Part shown: positions 26,232-30,524 of the stretch, piece after piece
Position numbering within the stretch: position 1 is the stretch's first letter
Layout: the number at the start of each line of letters is the position of its first letter
Source: a virus
Length of the DNA stretch: 30,524 nt
Direction: 5' to 3' (one strand)
Virus record (IMG/VR): IMGVR_UViG_3300032163_000073
Span: 1-30,524 of that record
Notes under the pieces: generated by a model
The model's database searches: none
What the model was told of the DNA's origin: nothing
The model's input: the letters and a program-made list of their open reading frames with translations, nothing else
Made by a program: the position numbers and the translations under genes

Positions 26232-29200
26232 GCGAGAATGTTGGTGGGATTGAATATGATGTACGGTTCAACACTGGTGAATTAATAAATGGAAGAAGAA
26301 GCATTGATAGGGAAGTAAATGCCGCTGGAAAGTCGTTTGAAGGACTAACAAAAAAAGCCAACGTACTAGCTACGGCTATTTCTGGCATCTTTGCCGCTGG
26401 TGCATTGGTTTCTCAGCTAAAGGCTGCTAGTGATGCCGCTCGTGTATTTGAAATAGGTCTATCTAATCTTTCCGCGCTGACAGGAGCTACCGGAAAGGAT
26501 CTTGTCTTCTTTGGCGATGCGGCAAAAGAACTAGGACTGAAGTACGGGAAATCGGCCAGTGAAATTGTCGAGGCCATGAAACTTATCGGGTCTACAAAGC
26601 CGGAACTACTTGAGAATAAAGAGGCGCTAAAAGCTGTTACGGATCAGGTGCTAACGTTGGCGAAGGCCGCGACCATTGGTGCACCAGAAGCGGCGGCGGC
26701 ACTGACTAGTGCGTTAAACCAATTTGGTGCAGGGGCAGAGTCCGCTGGTGAATTTATCAACATCATGGCTGCTGGTGCTCAGCAAGGCACGGCTGAAATT
26801 GTGCAGGTAAACGAGGCACTAAAGAATGCCGGTGCTACTGCTAACTCCGTTGGAATTTCATTTTCTGATGTAAATGCAGCAATTCAAGGCTTGGCGAAGG
26901 GAGCTATTGTAGGTGCAGAGGCGGGAACGGCGCTTAAGTCCGTTCTACTTAAGATGGAAAATGATGCCAACACTAAATTGAAACCGTCTGTTAATGGATT
27001 AAGCGGCGCAATTAATAATCTTGCAAAAGAAAACCTAAGCACTTCTGAACTAACAAAAAAGTTTGGTCTTGAAAGCGTCAATGCTGCACTGACACTTATC
27101 GCGCAAAAGGATGTGGTAGACAAACTGTCTACCTCTCTAATCGGTACATCGTCGGCATATGATCAGGCCAAAACAAATAGCGATAACTTCCAAGGATCGA
27201 CGGATAAGCTAAAAGCTTCTTTTGATCAAATGCAAATCGCAATAGGTGAGAAGCTTAATCCTTCCCTTCGTGTATTTGCAGATGCTTTGACAGCAGCACT
27301 TACCGGAAAGGTTGAGGCTGGAAGCGCACTGGAAAAGGTGCTGCTAGGCATTGAATTTGCGGCTATGTCGCTTGGTGCGGTCGTGGCATCGCGCCTAATC
27401 GTGGCTATGACGGCATGGGGTGCATCAATGGTTGCTGCTGGTACATCCACTTTACTGGCTGTACCTGCGGTTAATAGTATGTCAGCGGCGCTTGGAATGC
27501 ATGCATCAGCAGCAACCGCATCAACCATTGCTACTAATGCGCTTACGGCGACAATTTTAGGGCTACGTACAGCAATGGCCTTTCTAGGTGGACCAGTAGG
27601 TATTATCGCTCTGGCAGCTGTTGCCATGTTTGAGTTTCAAAAGAACATCGACAAGAAAAAAGCTGATGAATATGCCGAATCAATCGGTCGGGTAGAAAAA
27701 GCATTCAGATCATTAAATGCTGCTGCACGGTCTGCGACACTTGCAGAAATTAATATGCAGATGGATGCTTTAATAGCTAAACAAAAGGCTCAAGATGCGA
27801 TAGTAAAAACCAAGGCGGGGAAAGTTGGCGGAGTGTTAGGAACAAGTGCTGGTGAAATAACAGCAACTGCTGAAGCTGGCAAAACTGCTGCTCAGATAGA
27901 AGCGCTTGCAGGGCAAAAGGCTAATTTATTAAAAGTTAATCAAGAGCTAATAGATCAAGAAAAAAAATCGCTAGAGCCAGCGGCATCAAAGCCAAAACGT
28001 GTCATCAATAGCGGATCGGCTGATAGTGAAGATAATGCTAAGAAACTCGCAATGCAGCAAGAAAAAGGCTACCAAGAGTTGTTACGCCTTCGATCCGCTG
28101 CTGCTACTGGATTAGCCAAGATTGATGCGAAAGAACTTGACGAACTGGATAAAATAAATAATCTGAAATTCAAGAATACTGAGCAATATGAAGAAGCAAA
28201 GTTTCTTGTTGCTCAGAAGTATGCGCAAGATCGTGTCGCATTCCTTGAGTCTGAATCAGACAAAGAAGTTGCCATTCAGGAGAAAGCGCAGCAACAAATG
28301 CTGGATGATTCAAACAAAATAGCAGAGGTGACATCAAAGTTCAGAGGGATAGATCCTCTGGATGCAGTTAAGTTGGAATATGAAGGTAAATTAGCAATTG
28401 TTGAGGAATACGAAAACAGATATGCACAAATAGGCATTGATGTTACAGAAGCAGCAGCAGCTAGAAAAGCAGAAATAGAATTACAGTATCAGCAACAAAA
28501 AGAAGATGCTGCTTATGCGGCATTTGCTTCGCAAAGTGACATGAATAATTTTTTGATTGACTCGGTAAATGCGCTTGGTGAAACGTCAAAAACAGCATTG
28601 TCAGGGTTATTGACGGGGACAATGACGGCACAACAGGCCATGAGTGATTTAGCAAATACAATTCTAAATGAGGCGGTAGGGGCGCTTGTTGATATTGGAG
28701 TAAGAACAGTAAAGAATATGATACTGGATCAGGCGGCAACGCAAGCTATGCAAGCAACAAAACTGGCAGCAATTGCCACAACTACTACCGCGCAAGTTAC
28801 CGCAACCGGCACGATGGCAGCAGCATCAACGGCTGCGGCAGGCACGGTAACGGCGGCGGCTGCCCCTGCTGCTGGGTTAATGTCTATTGCTACACTTGGT
28901 AAGGCTGCGTTGATTGGCGGATCGGCATTGATCGGTACAATGGCACTAGCAAAATCATTTGGAGGCGGTCGTAGGTACGGCGGCGCGGTTAATTCAGATA
29001 GTATGTATAGAGTAAACGAGTCTGGTGCTCCTGAGATGTTTACTGCAAACAATGGCGCTCAGTACATGATGCCTACGTCAAACGGTAACGTAACACCCGC
29101 CAATCAGGTCGGTGGCGGTGGTGGCGTTACAATCAACATTAGCAACTATACCGGCGCAGATATCCAGACAACAACCTCACCAGATGGTAAAATGATTGAA

Positions 29201-29308
29201 ATAGCGGTACGTCAAGCAGTTCAGGCCGTTGGTGATGGGCTTAGGTCAAATACTGGCCCAGCATGGGATGGCTTAAAAGCCGGTTCAAACGCACAGAGTA
29301 AACTATGA
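26228..29308 (+). CDS. Tail tape measure protein
   Basis: 1026 aa. Sets tail length and later helps DNA pass the inner membrane. Residues about 70-270 match the TP901-type tape measure core: FEIGLSNLSALTGATGKDLV, SASEIVEAMKLIGSTKPELL, AAALTSALNQFGAGAESAGE, SFSDVNAAIQGLAKGAIVGA. Hydrophobic stretches at about 375-390 and 450-468 (GIIALAAVAMFEF) are membrane-active candidates. Residues 600-800 are charged coiled coil. The end RRYGGAVNSDSMYRVNESGA with PEMFTANNGAQYMMP is the usual C-terminal processing/tip region. Intact across 3 kb. At about 1.5 angstrom per residue the tail would be about 150 nm. Confidence 0.95.
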   Translation: MSENVGGIEYDVRFNTGELINGRRSIDREVNAAGKSFEGLTKKANVLATAISGIFAAGALVSQLKAASDAARVFEIGLSNLSALTGATGKDLVFFGDAAKELGLKYGKSASEIVEAMKLIGSTKPELLENKEALKAVTDQVLTLAKAATIGAPEAAAALTSALNQFGAGAESAGEFINIMAAGAQQGTAEIVQVNEALKNAGATANSVGISFSDVNAAIQGLAKGAIVGAEAGTALKSVLLKMENDANTKLKPSVNGLSGAINNLAKENLSTSELTKKFGLESVNAALTLIAQKDVVDKLSTSLIGTSSAYDQAKTNSDNFQGSTDKLKASFDQMQIAIGEKLNPSLRVFADALTAALTGKVEAGSALEKVLLGIEFAAMSLGAVVASRLIVAMTAWGASMVAAGTSTLLAVPAVNSMSAALGMHASAATASTIATNALTATILGLRTAMAFLGGPVGIIALAAVAMFEFQKNIDKKKADEYAESIGRVEKAFRSLNAAARSATLAEINMQMDALIAKQKAQDAIVKTKAGKVGGVLGTSAGEITATAEAGKTAAQIEALAGQKANLLKVNQELIDQEKKSLEPAASKPKRVINSGSADSEDNAKKLAMQQEKGYQELLRLRSAAATGLAKIDAKELDELDKINNLKFKNTEQYEEAKFLVAQKYAQDRVAFLESESDKEVAIQEKAQQQMLDDSNKIAEVTSKFRGIDPLDAVKLEYEGKLAIVEEYENRYAQIGIDVTEAAAARKAEIELQYQQQKEDAAYAAFASQSDMNNFLIDSVNALGETSKTALSGLLTGTMTAQQAMSDLANTILNEAVGALVDIGVRTVKNMILDQAATQAMQATKLAAIATTTTAQVTATGTMAAASTAAAGTVTAAAAPAAGLMSIATLGKAALIGGSALIGTMALAKSFGGGRRYGGAVNSDSMYRVNESGAPEMFTANNGAQYMMPTSNGNVTPANQVGGGGGVTINISNYTGADIQTTTSPDGKMIEIAVRQAVQAVGDGLRSNTGPAWDGLKAGSNAQSKL

Positions 29309-30524
29309 CAATTATTGCTTATCCAGTTGGTTTGCCGACGTTCTTATTTGCTGGTAAATCACGTACCCAGCCCGCGCAATTTACAGAATCAAACCCTAGA
29401 CGCGGGCCTTCATACACTCAAAAAATAGGCTCAGATATGCCTGTTTTTTGGGATGTTACCTTTCGATTTAATGAGGATGATGCGCAGCGTTTTAAGTTAT
29501 GGGTGCAGCTATCACAATATCTTGATGATGGCCTAAATGAATTCATTCTACCCATCAAGACAGAATTTGGCCTTGTAGATCACACATGCCGATTTTTATC
29601 TACTGGCTTCTTGGATGCAAAGCAAGATAGCCAAACATCATTCACATATAACGCTAGTATCATGGCGCGTAAATTGGTTGTACCACAAGAATATCTAGAT
29701 AACGGCGATTACATTGTGACATTGCCAGATTGGAAAACGTATGCAAGCCTACTTGATGTAACAGTCAATCAAGAATGGCCGACTGTTGAATATGTGGATA
29801 TTGTTAAAGATGGTGTGCTGCATGAAAAAGCCGTCTTTACTCGTGCAAGCGGTGGTACTACTGAAATTACACAAGGGGTATTTACACAAGCCGGTGTTAA
29901 TGAGCCGCGCTATAGATGGTCGTATGGATATAAAGAGCTACTGATTGAAGAGCCCAGAACCAACCTTGTATTCCCTTCTGCTGTTGGTGTTACGCAGACT
30001 AGGACGGTAACAGCTACCGCGCATACATTGTCATTCTATGGTACGGGTACAGTCTCATTATCTGGATCAAGTGTAGGATCTTTAGTTGGCACTGGCGAAA
30101 ATAACATTGTGTCGCTAACATTCACGCCTAGCGCTGGCAGTTTGACATTAACAGTCACAGGGTCGGTTACTGAATGGAATTTAGAAGCTGGGGCGTTTTA
30201 TACATCTAGGATTGTAACTACATTGGCAGCGGTTACTAGGAGTGCGGATATTGCGAAAATAAAACATTCAGATTTCTTATTAAACGTAGACAATGGATCA
30301 TTTTATTGTGTTTTTTCTGTAGTAGATACTCCTAGTCCAAAGACTATTTTAGGAGCTGGAGGATCACTAAGCATGTGGTATTTATTTGGAAGTGAAAAAG
30401 CAAGATACACTGATGATTTTGGAGCTACCAAAACAATAGAGACATCAAACAGCGCATTTTTAGACAAAAAAAATAGTTCATGCATATCATATGATATAAA
30501 TGGTATTTTGATGGGTCTAAATGG
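29305..30524 (+). CDS. Tail tip/receptor-binding region protein, 5' part (runs off the window)
   Basis: ATGA overlap with the tape measure stop. The frame is open for at least 406 codons to the end of the window. Residues 1-130 (MTIIAYPVGLPTFLFAGKSR, TFRFNEDDAQRFKLWVQLSQ, TSFTYNASIMARKLVVP) look like a distal minor tail protein domain that docks on the tube. From about residue 170 (YVDIVKDGVLHEKAVFTRAS) on, a Gly/Thr/Ser-rich beta part (SLSGSSVGSLVGTGENNIVS) resembles carbohydrate-binding or LamG-like domains of receptor-binding proteins. So it may be a fused tip and fibre protein. The 3' end is not visible. Confidence 0.7.
   Translation, partial: MTIIAYPVGLPTFLFAGKSRTQPAQFTESNPRRGPSYTQKIGSDMPVFWDVTFRFNEDDAQRFKLWVQLSQYLDDGLNEFILPIKTEFGLVDHTCRFLSTGFLDAKQDSQTSFTYNASIMARKLVVPQEYLDNGDYIVTLPDWKTYASLLDVTVNQEWPTVEYVDIVKDGVLHEKAVFTRASGGTTEITQGVFTQAGVNEPRYRWSYGYKELLIEEPRTNLVFPSAVGVTQTRTVTATAHTLSFYGTGTVSLSGSSVGSLVGTGENNIVSLTFTPSAGSLTLTVTGSVTEWNLEAGAFYTSRIVTTLAAVTRSADIAKIKHSDFLLNVDNGSFYCVFSVVDTPSPKTILGAGGSLSMWYLFGSEKARYTDDFGATKTIETSNSAFLDKKNSSCISYDINGILMGLN

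Noticed and set aside
26884-29052. Several long minus-strand frames over the tape measure gene
   Set aside because: All are antisense shadows of the intact 1026-aa frame and lack start signals.

Overview
The window is most of the late half of a tailed phage genome, probably a temperate siphovirus or a prophage of a Gram-negative host. It contains a terminase pair, a DUF1073-type portal, a minor head protein, a DUF2213 protein, a capsid protein, connectors, a tail tube protein, a DUF6246-like chaperone, a tape measure protein and the start of a tip or fibre gene. No sheath or baseplate gene is visible. The nested Rz/Rz1 pair with a lipobox requires a host with an outer membrane. Sigma70-type promoters and AGGAG-type ribosome sites fit a proteobacterium. 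The DNA looks moderately AT-rich. The host genus cannot be read from the sequence. No integrase is present, but the antirepressor, an Imm-like superinfection immunity protein and the operator-bearing promoters point to a temperate life style.

Layout. 1-1621: small accessory genes on the + strand, driven by a promoter at 98-126. 1622-2606: almost 1 kb without protein genes, carrying its own promoter, many strong hairpins and a tRNA-like gene. I read it as one large structured non-coding RNA, of the general kind seen in phages next to tRNAs (GOLLD/ROOL-like). 2607-3644: an XRE regulator and small membrane proteins. 3678-5619: TerS and TerL. 5651-8508: one long minus-strand operon with an Ala-rich repeat protein, small coupled genes, a holin-like protein, Rz/Rz1 and an RMF-like gene. 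8635-11366: portal and minor head protein, interrupted by a minus-strand island. 11396-13202: a minus-strand endonuclease-like gene, a 74-nt structured RNA (C4-like candidate), an intergenic region full of inverted repeats, and a + strand cassette ending in an Imm-like gene. 13286-17738: DUF2213 protein, decoration protein, capsid protein and small structural proteins. 17803-21235: minus-strand regulators and accessory genes (ribbon-helix-helix protein, Rha/KilAC antirepressor, zinc-ribbon protein). 21375-22021: a + strand cassette with a YfiM-like protein. 22217-25105: a methylase remnant, connector genes, the endolysin, tail terminator and tube. 25140-25555: a broken DEDDh exonuclease gene. 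25647 to the end: tail chaperone, tape measure and tail tip.

Two organising themes stand out. First, accessory cassettes on both strands are fired by near-identical promoters (TTGCAT, TTGCAC or TTGTAT, exactly 17 nt, then a TATACT-like box). In several of them the spacer holds an AT-rich palindrome related to GTATAAATTTATAC, which looks like the operator of a shared repressor. Structural genes instead tend to follow terminators with an extended -10 (TGnTATAAT). Second, many small accessory genes carry one-base frameshifts, often in homopolymers, while the long structural genes are intact. This is either real decay of accessory genes or residual sequencing error.
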